From contig NZ_BAAAFC010000001.1 of assembly GCF_039523335.1 (NCBI RefSeq), positions 1,984,001 through 2,048,000 of the forward strand: a stretch of DNA of 64,000 nt. Direction: 5' to 3'. The notes beneath the pieces were generated by a model. It saw only the letters and a program-made list of their open reading frames with translations. It was not told the DNA's origin and did no database searches. This DNA is from Marinobacter szutsaonensis (GTDB lineage Bacteria > Pseudomonadota > Gammaproteobacteria > Pseudomonadales > Oleiphilaceae). Numbering within the stretch: the first letter of the stretch is position 1; the number at the start of each line of letters is the position of its first letter. The translations under genes and the position numbers were made by a program. Below, one piece after another: positions 42,892-50,951 of the stretch.

Positions 42892-43410
42892 ATGCCAACC
42901 CCTTGCTATATCAGTATCGAAGGCCAGACCCAGGGCAACATCACCGCCGGCGCTTTCACCTCCGATTCCGTCGGCAACATCTACGTGGAGGGCCACGAAG
43001 ACGAAGTTCTGGTCCAGGAATTCAGCCACGTGGTCACGGTACCGACTGATCCCCAGTCCGGTCAGCCCTCCGGTCAGCGGGTACACAAACCCTTCAAATT
43101 TACCGCCGCCCTTAACAAGGCCACACCGCTGATGTACAACGCGCTGGCGTCCGGTGAAATGCTGCCGAAGGTTGAGCTGAAGTGGTACCGCACCTCCGTT
43201 GAAGGCAAGCAGGAGCACTTCTTCTCCACCATCCTGGAAGATGCCACCGTTATCAATATCGACTGCAACATGCCTCACTGCCAGGACCCCGCCAAGGCCG
43301 AATTCACCCAGCTGGTGGAAGTCTCCCTGGCCTATCGCAAGGTGACCTGGGAGCATGCCGTGGCCGGCACTTCCGGCGCGGACGACTGGCGTTCGCCGAT
43401 CGAGGCCTGA
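42892..43410 (+). CDS. hcp: Hcp, type VI secretion tube protein
   Basis: 172 residues of the Hcp1 family, which forms hexameric rings in the T6SS tube. Visible landmarks are the start PTPCYISIEGQTQGNI, then GQRVHKPFKFTAALNKATPL, LPKVELKWYR and the C-terminal VSLAYRKVTWEH. GGAG precedes ATG 42892. It is a solitary gene: no vgrG, tssBC or other T6SS gene lies in the window, so it presumably serves a system encoded elsewhere. It has its own sigma-54 promoter with three upstream dyads, and a terminator follows. Confidence 0.95.
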   Translation: MPTPCYISIEGQTQGNITAGAFTSDSVGNIYVEGHEDEVLVQEFSHVVTVPTDPQSGQPSGQRVHKPFKFTAALNKATPLMYNALASGEMLPKVELKWYRTSVEGKQEHFFSTILEDATVINIDCNMPHCQDPAKAEFTQLVEVSLAYRKVTWEHAVAGTSGADDWRSPIEA

Positions 43411-43428
43411 TAGTCGCCGCCCGATCCG

Positions 43429-43468
43429 CGAAAACGGCTGGCCCTGGAGGTCGGCCGTTTTCGTTTGT
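43429..43468 (+). terminator. Terminator after hcp
   Basis: CGAAAACGGC and GCCGTTTTCG pair around a 15-base loop, followed by TTTGT. It lies 18 bp after the hcp stop. Confidence 0.8.
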
Positions 43469-43517
43469 GCTACCTGCCGCCCGCCGTTAACATGATGGTC
43501 TGCGCAACAGGTTCAAC

Positions 43518-44216
43518 ATGCACAATTCATCATCCGCCCTACATCAGATCGGCCAACTCATGTGCCTGGCTACCCGGGAAATCCTCTGGCAGCCCGCGGC
43601 TGGCCGGCTCAGCACCCAGTCCACTGGCGGTGCCCTGCGTTGCCGACTGGGTTCCGGACAGGCCACCTACCATCGCTACGATCCCCGGCGTAAACTGCAC
43701 CTGATCAACTACGGGTTGAGGATGATTGCGGCCAAACAGCAGGCTGAAACCGCCGACGGATGGCTGTCCACCCGGGAACTCCGGGGCCGCAACTATTTCG
43801 GCGGGGAACTGAGCACCCTGAATCTTCTGGCGCACACCTGCTGTCATGAGTTCGCCCACCTGCTCCAGTACAGTGCTGGCCAACGGGTCTACGGCTCGGT
43901 CCATAATCGCCATTTCTATGACATCCTTGACCACTTGCATGACAGCGGCGCCGCCATGGCTACCCGAGACTTCTTGCTCCAGTGCAGCAGAAGCCAGGGC
44001 ATCCGCATTCCGGACGCGCCTTTCGAACTGCCTGACCGGGCCTCACTTGCCAGCCAATGGCAAGTGGGCGAGCCCGTAGCTTTCGGTGAAGGTTCCCGCC
44101 GGCGGGAGGGCCAGATCGTTCGGGTCAACCGGAAAACCTGCACGGTCCAGGGTACTGGTGACTGCAGAGGCAGTCGCTACCGGGTTCCCTTGTCCATGTT
44201 GAGGAAAAGCCGGTAG
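43518..44216 (+). CDS. SprT-like zinc metallopeptidase domain protein
   Basis: 232 residues. HTCCHEFAHLLQY contains the zinc-binding HExxH motif, and HNRHFYDIL about 20 residues on supplies a plausible third ligand, as in SprT/Spartan-like proteins. The C-terminal 50 residues (WQVGEPVAFGEGSRRREGQI) look like a small beta domain. Substrate and role are unknown. It lies between hcp and convergent nasR, with 20 bp to the latter. It may be independently transcribed because a terminator precedes it. Confidence 0.8.
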   Translation: MHNSSSALHQIGQLMCLATREILWQPAAGRLSTQSTGGALRCRLGSGQATYHRYDPRRKLHLINYGLRMIAAKQQAETADGWLSTRELRGRNYFGGELSTLNLLAHTCCHEFAHLLQYSAGQRVYGSVHNRHFYDILDHLHDSGAAMATRDFLLQCSRSQGIRIPDAPFELPDRASLASQWQVGEPVAFGEGSRRREGQIVRVNRKTCTVQGTGDCRGSRYRVPLSMLRKSR

Positions 44217-44236
44217 CACCGTCCCTCGACACACTC

Positions 44237-45517
44237 TCAGTTCAACACATCAGCCATCGATACCAGCGCCCGGGCAACCTCCGGCAGCTTCCGGCCCTGG
44301 TCCATGGCCAGCTTGCGCAACACCCGGTGGGCCTCATCGTTGTCGATTTGCCGGTGCTTCATCAACAGTAGCACCGCTTTCTCCTGCGTCCGTCGATCCT
44401 CCAGCGTCTCTTTGACGACCTGCAGTTCATCCGTCATCTGCTGCAGGCGACGGGTCTGTTCCTGGACCAGTTCAAGGATCGACCGTCCGAACTGCTGCCC
44501 GACCCCATCGCTCTGCCAGGACTCGCCGGAGCTGCAAAGAACCAGCATCGGTTGTGAAGACTCGCCACCCTCATCCAGCGTCGCCAACAGGGTTTCCTGG
44601 TGCGCCAGCGAATTCCGGGCTTCACCAAACCGGTCGACACAGCGGGCGTGGAAACAGCTCTCCACGGCGTCTTCCACTTTTTTGAGCGCATCCATACGTT
44701 CGGTCATCAGCCCGAACCACTGATCCGCCAGCTCCCGGTCAAGAATCCTGTGGGGGCCTACCGACCAGCCCAGGCGACGAAACCGCTCCAGGTCCGCTTC
44801 CCGGGGGTGGGAACGGAGTTCGTACCAGAGCGCCCTGGAATCGGCGTCTGCGAGGCTGACAAAGACCTCGAAACATCGCTCCTGCGCTTCAACCAGGTGC
44901 ATCATGCGCCGGGACAGTGCAGCATCGAAGCCACCACTGGAAAAACCGGCAGAGCCTGCAGCCCGCTCCTGACCACAGAATTCCTTGCCATTCATCAGGT
45001 GCACCATGGCCACCAGAAGGCCCGCGATCGTCGGGTCAACGGCCGTATCCGCAGCCTCGAATACCACCGTGATCAGGCCCTGGATCAGCCGGCTATACGC
45101 CTCGGTCGCCTCGACTGCGGTCAGATTCTGGCACTCCACCTGACGGCGCAGGCCGGACAGCGTCTCCAGGCCATGGACCGCACTGGCAATGTGGTTGAGC
45201 AGCTGGGGGCTGACCGGCTGCTCGGTCAGGGACTCGTGGACCTCAGCCAGTGCAGCGTTGAAAACCAGCTGGCGACTTTCCGACTCGCGGATCATGCCTT
45301 GGCGTTCGTTGCCGAACTTCGTCCCACCGGAGCCGAGAAAGACATTGGAGGCGCCTCGCTCCTGCTGTAACCCATGCACCAGATTGCTGATGCTCTGAAT
45401 CAGTTTACCCATCTGCAGGAAGTGCTGAAGATGCATCAACTCGCACTGCTTGGAGGCAATCAGGTAATCCCCGGCGGAAGGGGCCACGGGTCGGCGGGGC
45501 TGGCGTTTGCTGTTCAT
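44237..45517 (-). CDS. nasR: NIT-ANTAR antiterminator (NasR type)
   Basis: 426 residues. The NIT sensor domain (about 45-290; HGLQQERGASNVFLGSGG) binds nitrate or nitrite in NasR. A C-terminal ANTAR RNA-binding domain (about 355-415; QEKAVLLLMKHRQIDNDEAH and KLPEVARALV) follows a coiled linker. By family knowledge it binds paired hairpins in leader RNAs and prevents termination; two such leaders lie close by, before nirC and nirB. It is divergent from nirB. About 190 bp of the space (45518-45700) hold no gene and only a weak NtrC-like site near 45595. Confidence 0.93.
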   Translation of the reverse strand: MNSKRQPRRPVAPSAGDYLIASKQCELMHLQHFLQMGKLIQSISNLVHGLQQERGASNVFLGSGGTKFGNERQGMIRESESRQLVFNAALAEVHESLTEQPVSPQLLNHIASAVHGLETLSGLRRQVECQNLTAVEATEAYSRLIQGLITVVFEAADTAVDPTIAGLLVAMVHLMNGKEFCGQERAAGSAGFSSGGFDAALSRRMMHLVEAQERCFEVFVSLADADSRALWYELRSHPREADLERFRRLGWSVGPHRILDRELADQWFGLMTERMDALKKVEDAVESCFHARCVDRFGEARNSLAHQETLLATLDEGGESSQPMLVLCSSGESWQSDGVGQQFGRSILELVQEQTRRLQQMTDELQVVKETLEDRRTQEKAVLLLMKHRQIDNDEAHRVLRKLAMDQGRKLPEVARALVSMADVLN

Positions 45518-45701
45518 CCTGTTACTCCGGGGTTTTTCTCATCAGGTTGCCTTACCGGCAGCAATTCCCGGGCCACCGTCGCGTCTCCACCGGCTGCAGC
45601 ATCGTGCAAGACGCCCCAGGGGAGGGCAAAAGTAAGCACTCGTCAGAGGCTCCGAAAAGCGGCGATTTCATAACCTTCTGTTTTTAAAGGAAACAAAAAG
45701 T

Positions 45702-45718
45702 TGGCACGAAGATCGCTA
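45702..45718 (+). promoter_or_regulatory. Sigma-54 promoter of nirBD
   Basis: TGGCACGAAGATCGCTA has GG and GC ten bases apart, as RpoN requires. Transcription would start near 45728, about 138 bases before nirB. A partial NtrC-like dyad, TGCAGCATCGTGCA at 45595-45608, lies about 100 bp upstream but is three bases shorter than the consensus. Confidence 0.85.
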
Positions 45719-45727
45719 AATCCTTCG

Positions 45728-45838
45728 CAGGGATGAATGTCCCGGCCAAGGACTCGGCCGGACCATCAGATCATTGTTGTTGGCATTGGCGCCGGACCCT
45801 CAGATCCCACTCGGGACATGAGGCTCCGGCTTTTTTTT
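45728..45838 (+). ncRNA. nirB leader RNA with ANTAR-type hairpins
   Basis: Hairpin 1 pairs CCGGCC with GGCCGG (about 45742-45762) around an eight-base loop. Hairpin 2 (45780-45795) pairs TTGGC with GCCGG, using two G-U pairs, around the six-base loop ATTGGC, which has the A1 and G4 of ANTAR targets. Its right arm uses bases 45791-45795, which are also the left arm of the terminator, so the folds exclude each other. This is the expected layout for NasR-type antitermination. Confidence 0.7.
45791..45838 (+). terminator. Leader terminator before nirB
   Basis: Nested arms GCCGGA/TCCGGC, CCTCA/TGAGG and TCCC/GGGA, followed by eight T. It lies 28 bp before the nirB start inside the untranslated leader. 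Confidence 0.92.
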
Positions 45839-45865
45839 GTTTGGAGAAAAGCAGCAGAGGGCACC

Positions 45866-48367
45866 ATGAGCAAGAAAACCCTGATCGTAATCGGCAACGG
45901 TATGGTGGGTCACCATTTCCTGGAGCAGTTCGCGGCCAGCCCCGCTGCAACCGAGTATGATGTCCTTGTCTTCGGCGAGGAGAAGCAGCTGGCCTACGAC
46001 CGGGTCCACCTGTCCGAATACTTCTCGGGCTCCACCCACGCGGACCTGGCCATGGGCACCGCAGACTGGTACACCGACCATCACATCACGCTGAAGCTCG
46101 GTGAGCCGGTGCTTGCCATCGATCGTGACCGGAAAACGGTCACCACGCCCGCCGGCGACTATCCCTACGATGAACTGGTGCTGGCGACCGGCTCCTATCC
46201 CTTTGTTCCGCCGATTGAGGGCAACGACAACGAGCGCTGCTTTGTCTACCGGACCCTCGACGATCTGGACGCCATCCGTGCCAGCGCCAGCAATGCCAAA
46301 ACCGGCGTGGTTGTCGGTGGCGGGCTGCTGGGCCTGGAAGCGGCCAACGCCCTGAAAAGCCTGGGGCTGGAAGCGCACGTGGTGGAGTTCGCACCGCGTT
46401 TGATGCCGGTGCAGCTGGATACCGATGGCGGTGCCGTGTTGCGCGGGAAGATCGAAGAACTGGGCGTCCGGGTGCATACCGAAAAGGCGACCACCGCGAT
46501 CGTCGAGGGCGAGAATGCCAGCCTGCGCATGAACTTCAGTGACGGGGATTTTCTGGAAACCGACCTGATCGTGTTTTCCGCCGGCATCAGGCCCCAGGAC
46601 ACCCTGGCACGCGAGAGCGGACTCGAAGTGGGCGAACGAGGCGGCATCGTCGTCGACAACCAGTGCACCACCTCCGATCCCCACATCCATGCAATCGGGG
46701 AATGCGCCCTGTGGAACCAGAGAATCTTTGGCCTGGTCGCCCCCGGCTACACCATGGCCAGAACCCTGTCGGCGGTACTCAACGGTGACGCCGCCTTCAC
46801 TGGCGCTGACATGAGCACCAAGCTCAAGTTGCTGGGTGTGGACGTAGGCTCCATCGGCGATGCCCATGGCCAGACCGCCGGGGCCCGAAATATCCGCTAC
46901 AACGACGAACAGGCAGGCCACTACCGCCGCATGGTGGTCAGCAGTGACGGCAAGAAACTGTTGGGGGCCATCCTGGTTGGCGATAACAGTTACTACGATA
47001 CCTTGCTGCAATATGCGTTGAACGGCATCGATCTTCCGGAGAACGCTGAAAGCCTGATCCTCCCGGAAAGCCAGGGGGGCGCGCCGGCACTGGGTGCCGA
47101 TGCCCTGCCGGATACGGCCTCGATCTGCTCCTGCCACAACGTCACCAAAGGCGATATCTGCGGCGCCATCGACGCCGGCTGCAGTGACCTCGGCGGCATC
47201 AAGGCCGAAACCAAGGCCAGCACCGGCTGCGGTGGTTGCGCCGCGCTGCTGAAGAACGTGGTGGACAGTGAACTCGAGAAACGGGGCGTGGAAGTCAGCA
47301 AGGACATCTGCGAGCACTTCCCGTACAGCCGACAGGAGCTGTTCCACCTGGTCAAGGTCAACGGCATCCGGACCTTCCGCACGCTGATCAACCAGTATGG
47401 CAAGGGCCATGGCTGCGACATCTGCAAGCCGGCGGTCGGCTCCATTCTCGCCACCTGCTGGAACGAGCACATTCTGGCCACCGACCACGTCCCGCTGCAG
47501 GACACCAACGACACCTTCATGGCCAACATGCAGAAGAACGGTACCTACTCCATCGTGCCGCGCATTCCCGGCGGCGAGATTACCCCGGACAAGCTGATTG
47601 TTCTGGGTGAGGTGGCCAAGGAGTACGATCTCTACACCAAGATCACCGGTGGCCAGCGGGTGGACCTGTTCGGTGCGACCCTGAGCCAGCTGCCGGAAAT
47701 CTGGGAGAAGCTCATTGCCGCCGGATTCGAAACCGGTCACGCCTACGGCAAGTCCCTGCGCACCGTGAAATCCTGCGTTGGCAGTACCTGGTGCCGCTAT
47801 GGCGTGCAGGACAGCGTGGGCATGGCGATCTTCCTGGAGAACCGCTACAAGGGCCTGCGTGCCCCCCATAAGGTAAAGATGGCCGTTTCCGGCTGCACCC
47901 GTGAGTGCGCCGAGGCGCAAAGCAAGGATATCGGGGTGATCGCCACGGAGAACGGCTGGAACCTGTATGTCTGCGGTAATGGCGGCATGCGTCCGCGCCA
48001 CGCCGATCTGTTCGCGACCGATCTCTCCGACGAGGAGCTGATCCGGACCATTGACCGGGTATTGATGTTCTACGTGCGCACGGCTGACCGGCTTCAGCGG
48101 ACCAGTGTCTGGATGGAAAACCTGGAGGGCGGCCTCGACTACCTCAAGGAGGTGGTACTGGAGGACAGCCTCGGCATTGGTGCCGAACTCGAGGAGCACA
48201 TGGAAGGCATTGTCGGCACTTACCAGTGCGAGTGGAAGACGGCGGTTGAGGATCCGGAGAAGCGCAAGCGGTTCCGGGAGTTTGTGAATGCGCCGGAGAA
48301 AACGGATCCGGTGCAGCAGTGGACGACGGAGCGGGATCAGCGGCGGCCTGTTTTGGAGTCTGCCTGA
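45866..48367 (+). CDS. nirB: Assimilatory nitrite reductase (NADH), large subunit
   Basis: 833 residues. It reduces nitrite to ammonium in the cytoplasm. In order: FAD/NAD(P)H domains (1-410; VIGNGMVGHHFLEQF, GVVVGGGLLGLEAANAL), a BFD-like [2Fe-2S] domain (CSCHNVTKGDICGAIDAGC, then STGCGGCAALLK), a nitrite/sulfite reductase ferredoxin-like domain, and the siroheme-[4Fe-4S] domain (CVGSTWCRYG and SGCTRECAEAQ). ATG 45866 has AGAGGG in place. It is under sigma-54 and leader control. nirD follows after 185 bp, a gap unusually wide for this pair because it holds a long palindrome. Confidence 0.97.
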   Translation: MSKKTLIVIGNGMVGHHFLEQFAASPAATEYDVLVFGEEKQLAYDRVHLSEYFSGSTHADLAMGTADWYTDHHITLKLGEPVLAIDRDRKTVTTPAGDYPYDELVLATGSYPFVPPIEGNDNERCFVYRTLDDLDAIRASASNAKTGVVVGGGLLGLEAANALKSLGLEAHVVEFAPRLMPVQLDTDGGAVLRGKIEELGVRVHTEKATTAIVEGENASLRMNFSDGDFLETDLIVFSAGIRPQDTLARESGLEVGERGGIVVDNQCTTSDPHIHAIGECALWNQRIFGLVAPGYTMARTLSAVLNGDAAFTGADMSTKLKLLGVDVGSIGDAHGQTAGARNIRYNDEQAGHYRRMVVSSDGKKLLGAILVGDNSYYDTLLQYALNGIDLPENAESLILPESQGGAPALGADALPDTASICSCHNVTKGDICGAIDAGCSDLGGIKAETKASTGCGGCAALLKNVVDSELEKRGVEVSKDICEHFPYSRQELFHLVKVNGIRTFRTLINQYGKGHGCDICKPAVGSILATCWNEHILATDHVPLQDTNDTFMANMQKNGTYSIVPRIPGGEITPDKLIVLGEVAKEYDLYTKITGGQRVDLFGATLSQLPEIWEKLIAAGFETGHAYGKSLRTVKSCVGSTWCRYGVQDSVGMAIFLENRYKGLRAPHKVKMAVSGCTRECAEAQSKDIGVIATENGWNLYVCGNGGMRPRHADLFATDLSDEELIRTIDRVLMFYVRTADRLQRTSVWMENLEGGLDYLKEVVLEDSLGIGAELEEHMEGIVGTYQCEWKTAVEDPEKRKRFREFVNAPEKTDPVQQWTTERDQRRPVLESA

Positions 48368-48380
48368 CGGTTTGGGGGTG

Positions 48381-48482
48381 GAGCACGGCGGCGCGGGGGA
48401 TGTCTTTCTTCTGGGAACAAAGAACTCGCTTCGCTCAGACAATTGTTCCCGGCAGAAAGACATCCCCCGCACCACCGCGCTC
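48381..48482. repeat. Loop-conserved inverted repeat between nirB and nirD
   Basis: Two 40-base arms (48381-48420, 48443-48482) match at 35 positions. The 22-base loop contains AACTCGCTTCGCTCAGACA. The same loop with one change, but wholly different arms, occurs at 50825-50909. Confidence 0.85.
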
Positions 48483-48552
48483 GCAGACCTTTTGAAAATA
48501 CGTAGCGAAAAAATTAGTTGAATCTGGCTCAAAAAAATCTGGGAGATTGAGC

Positions 48553-48921
48553 ATGAAAGTTCGTACTCGTTGGGATGTGGTTTGTATGGTTGAGGATCTG
48601 GTGCCGGAATCGGGTATTGCGGTCTGGACAGAGAACGGGCCGGTTGCGGTGTTCTACCTGCCACACCGGCTGCCGGCCCTGTTTGCGGTCAGTCACACCG
48701 ATCCGTTCAGCGGCGCCAATGTGCTGGCCCGGGGGATTACCGGGGATCTGAAAGGCGAACCGGTCGTCGCCTCTCCACTTTATAAGCAGCACTTCAGCCT
48801 GCGCACCGGCGCCTGTCTTGAGGATGACACTGTCAGCATCAAAACCTATCCGGTCCTCCTGGACGGAAACCGTATTCGCCTGGAAATTCCTGCAACACAG
48901 CAACAACCTCAGGCGGCCTAA
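48553..48921 (+). CDS. nirD: Nitrite reductase small subunit
   Basis: 122 residues, the usual length, of the Rieske-like NirD family (RTRWDVVCMVEDLVPESGIA, then YKQHFSLRTGACLEDD). Like other NirD proteins it lacks the Rieske Cys/His cluster ligands. It partners NirB. GGGAG lies 7 bases before ATG 48553. It probably depends on read-through from nirB past the palindrome at 48381-48482. Confidence 0.93.
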   Translation: MKVRTRWDVVCMVEDLVPESGIAVWTENGPVAVFYLPHRLPALFAVSHTDPFSGANVLARGITGDLKGEPVVASPLYKQHFSLRTGACLEDDTVSIKTYPVLLDGNRIRLEIPATQQQPQAA

Positions 48922-48964
48922 CTAGGGTAAGATCACGGAAAACAAAACGACAAGGATGCGCCCC

Positions 48965-50329
48965 GTGAAGCCCCTGAGTCCCACCGACCAGTTGTTCCTC
49001 TGGCTTGAGAAACGCCAGCAACCCATGCATGTGGGCGGGCTGCAGCTGTTTTCCTTTCCGGAGGATGCACCGGACGATTATGTAGCCCGACTCGCTGATC
49101 AGCTACGGGAACACACGCTGGTCACCCCACCTTTCAACCAGCGCCTGAGCTACCGCCTGGGCCAGCCGGTCTGGGTCGAGGACGAGCATCTGGACCTGGA
49201 GCACCATTTCCGCTTCGAGGCCCTGCCGACACCCGGTCGTGTTCGCGAGCTGCTGACCTTTGTTTCGGCGGAACATTCCCATTTGATGGATCGGGAGCGG
49301 CCAATGTGGGAAGTGCACCTGATCGAGGGGCTGGGCAAGCGACAGTTTGCCCTGTACACCAAGGTCCATCACTCTCTCGTCGATGGCGTCTCGGCCATGC
49401 GCATGGTGACCCGCACCCTGTCGGAGGACCCTGAACAGCGGGGCATGCCGCCGATCTGGGCACTGCCGCCCAGGGTCCGGGGCGAATCCGGTGAGGGCGC
49501 ATCACTGTGGCGCAGCATCGGGCACCTGCTGGGAGAGTCCGGCAAACAACTGGGCACGATACCCACCGTGGCCAGGGAGTTGCTGAGGACCATCAACGAG
49601 GCCCGCAAGGATCCGGCCTACGATTCCATTTTCCACGCGCCTCGCAGTGTGCTGAACCAGAAAGTCACCGGCTCCCGCCGGTTTGCCGCCCAATCCTTCT
49701 GTCTGAAGCGGATCAAGGCGGTATGCCAGGCCTACGGCACCACCGTGAATGATGTGGTCACGGCCATGTGCGCCACGGCGTTGCGGGGCTACCTGATGAA
49801 TCAGGAGGCGCTGCCGACCAAGCCGCTGATTGCCATGGTGCCGGTGTCTCTGCGCCGGGACGACAGTTCCGGCGGCAACCAGGTGGGCGTGATCCTGGCC
49901 AACCTGCACACCGACGAGCCGGACCCGGCCGAGCGGCTTCGCAAGATCCATCAGGGCATGCAGGAAGCCAAGGACCGCTATGCCCACATGTCGCCCGAGG
50001 AGATCATCAACTATACCGCGCTGACCCTGGCTCCGGCCGCGTTCCACCTGCTCACCGGTATGGCCCCGAACTGGCAGACGTTCAATGTGGTGATCTCCAA
50101 CGTTCCGGGCCCCCGGGAAACCCGGTACTGGAACGGCGCGAAACTGGAAGGCATGTACCCGGTATCGATCGCCATGGACCGGCTGGCCCTGAACATGACG
50201 CTGACCAGCTATAACGATCAGGTGGAATTCGGTCTGATCGGTTGCCGGCGCACCCTGCCCAGTCTCCAGCGCATGCTGGATTACCTGGACGAGGGCCTGA
50301 CCGAGCTGGAGACCGCCGCTGGGCTGTGA
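48965..50329 (+). CDS. Wax ester synthase/acyl-CoA:diacylglycerol acyltransferase
   Basis: 454 residues from the GTG at 48965, which has AAGGA 8 bases upstream; an ATG at 48956 is also in frame but sits directly on that site. The catalytic motif HHSLVDG (135-141) is intact. The C-terminal domain shows VPVSLRRDDSSGGNQVG, NVVISNVPGPRETRYWNGAK and PVSIAMDRLALNMT. It joins acyl-CoA to fatty alcohol or diacylglycerol to store wax esters or triacylglycerol. It closely resembles Marinobacter WS/DGAT enzymes as I recall them. It abuts a convergent TM2 gene, stop to stop. Confidence 0.95.
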   Translation: MKPLSPTDQLFLWLEKRQQPMHVGGLQLFSFPEDAPDDYVARLADQLREHTLVTPPFNQRLSYRLGQPVWVEDEHLDLEHHFRFEALPTPGRVRELLTFVSAEHSHLMDRERPMWEVHLIEGLGKRQFALYTKVHHSLVDGVSAMRMVTRTLSEDPEQRGMPPIWALPPRVRGESGEGASLWRSIGHLLGESGKQLGTIPTVARELLRTINEARKDPAYDSIFHAPRSVLNQKVTGSRRFAAQSFCLKRIKAVCQAYGTTVNDVVTAMCATALRGYLMNQEALPTKPLIAMVPVSLRRDDSSGGNQVGVILANLHTDEPDPAERLRKIHQGMQEAKDRYAHMSPEEIINYTALTLAPAAFHLLTGMAPNWQTFNVVISNVPGPRETRYWNGAKLEGMYPVSIAMDRLALNMTLTSYNDQVEFGLIGCRRTLPSLQRMLDYLDEGLTELETAAGL

Positions 50330-50737
50330 TCAGCCGAAGCGGCGCTCTTCGTTGCGGACGGAAATCTGGTCGTTCAGTGTCCAGAAGTCGTAAAGCACGC
50401 CGATCATGAACAGGCCGCCGGTCAACAGGTACAGGAGACCGGTCAGCCATTTGCCCATGTACATCCGGTGAATCCCGAAGACCCCGAGGAAGGTGAGCAG
50501 CAGCCAGGCGATGTTGTAGCTGATCTCGCCCTGGCGGAAGCGCAGGTCTGCCTCCCGGTCCATGGCGGGGATCAGGAACAGGTCGATGATCCAGCCGATG
50601 AAGAACAGGCCGAGGGTGAAGAACCAGATGGTTCCGGTTACCGGTTTGCCGTAGTAGAAGCGGTGTGAGCCCAGGAATCCGAAGATCCAGAGGAGGTAGC
50701 CAAAGATTTTGCTGTGCGTGTTAGGTCTGTCAGTCAT
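50330..50737 (-). CDS. TM2-domain membrane protein, duplicated domain
   Basis: 135 residues with about four helices forming two TM2 repeats: FGFLGSHRFYYGKPVTGTIW and LGVFGIHRMYMGKWLTGLLY, each followed by a second helix ending in Asp (IDLFLIP, LYDFWTL). Function is unknown; TM2 proteins are small inner-membrane proteins. Its stop lies directly against that of the wax ester synthase gene. Confidence 0.85.
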   Translation of the reverse strand: MTDRPNTHSKIFGYLLWIFGFLGSHRFYYGKPVTGTIWFFTLGLFFIGWIIDLFLIPAMDREADLRFRQGEISYNIAWLLLTFLGVFGIHRMYMGKWLTGLLYLLTGGLFMIGVLYDFWTLNDQISVRNEERRFG

Positions 50738-50824
50738 TTACACGTCCTGGTGAGAATTTGGATTTACGGAGTTACATGGGGGCCTGAAGTCAAATTAGCA
50801 AGGTTTCGGGTCTGGTGCCGGGCC

Positions 50825-50909
50825 GGAGGGCGGATATTTTTCTCCTTGGGAAAAACAACTCGCTGCGCTCAGACATCTTTTTCCTGGCAGAGAAAAATAT
50901 CCGCCCTCC
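50825..50909. repeat. Loop-conserved inverted repeat upstream of the TM2 gene
   Basis: Perfect 20-base arms (50825-50844, 50890-50909) continue inward through a bulge and a second short stem (GGGAAAAA/TTTTTCC). The loop contains AACTCGCTGCGCTCAGACA, which matches the loop of the 48381 element at 18 of 19 bases, while the arms are unrelated. It fills most of the 214-bp space between the TM2 and AraC genes. Confidence 0.85.
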
Positions 50910-50951
50910 GTCCTGCTTTACCTCACGATAACGCTGACCCTATGCCCGCGT

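Noticed and set aside
42892..43410. Start of a T6SS cluster
   Set aside because: Only hcp is present; flanking genes are nitrite-related or a metallopeptidase-like protein, so no secretion cluster can be claimed.
45595..45608. NtrC site before nirB (TGCAGCATCGTGCA)
   Set aside because: It is three bases shorter than the TGCAC-N7-GTGCA pattern and only one half matches fully, so it is mentioned but not called as a feature.
45800..48664. A very long minus-strand open frame opposite nirB
   Set aside because: nirB on the other strand has full domain and motif support. The antisense frame has no recognisable domain, is rich in His, Gly and Asp as expected from reversed GC-rich codons, and has no ribosome site.
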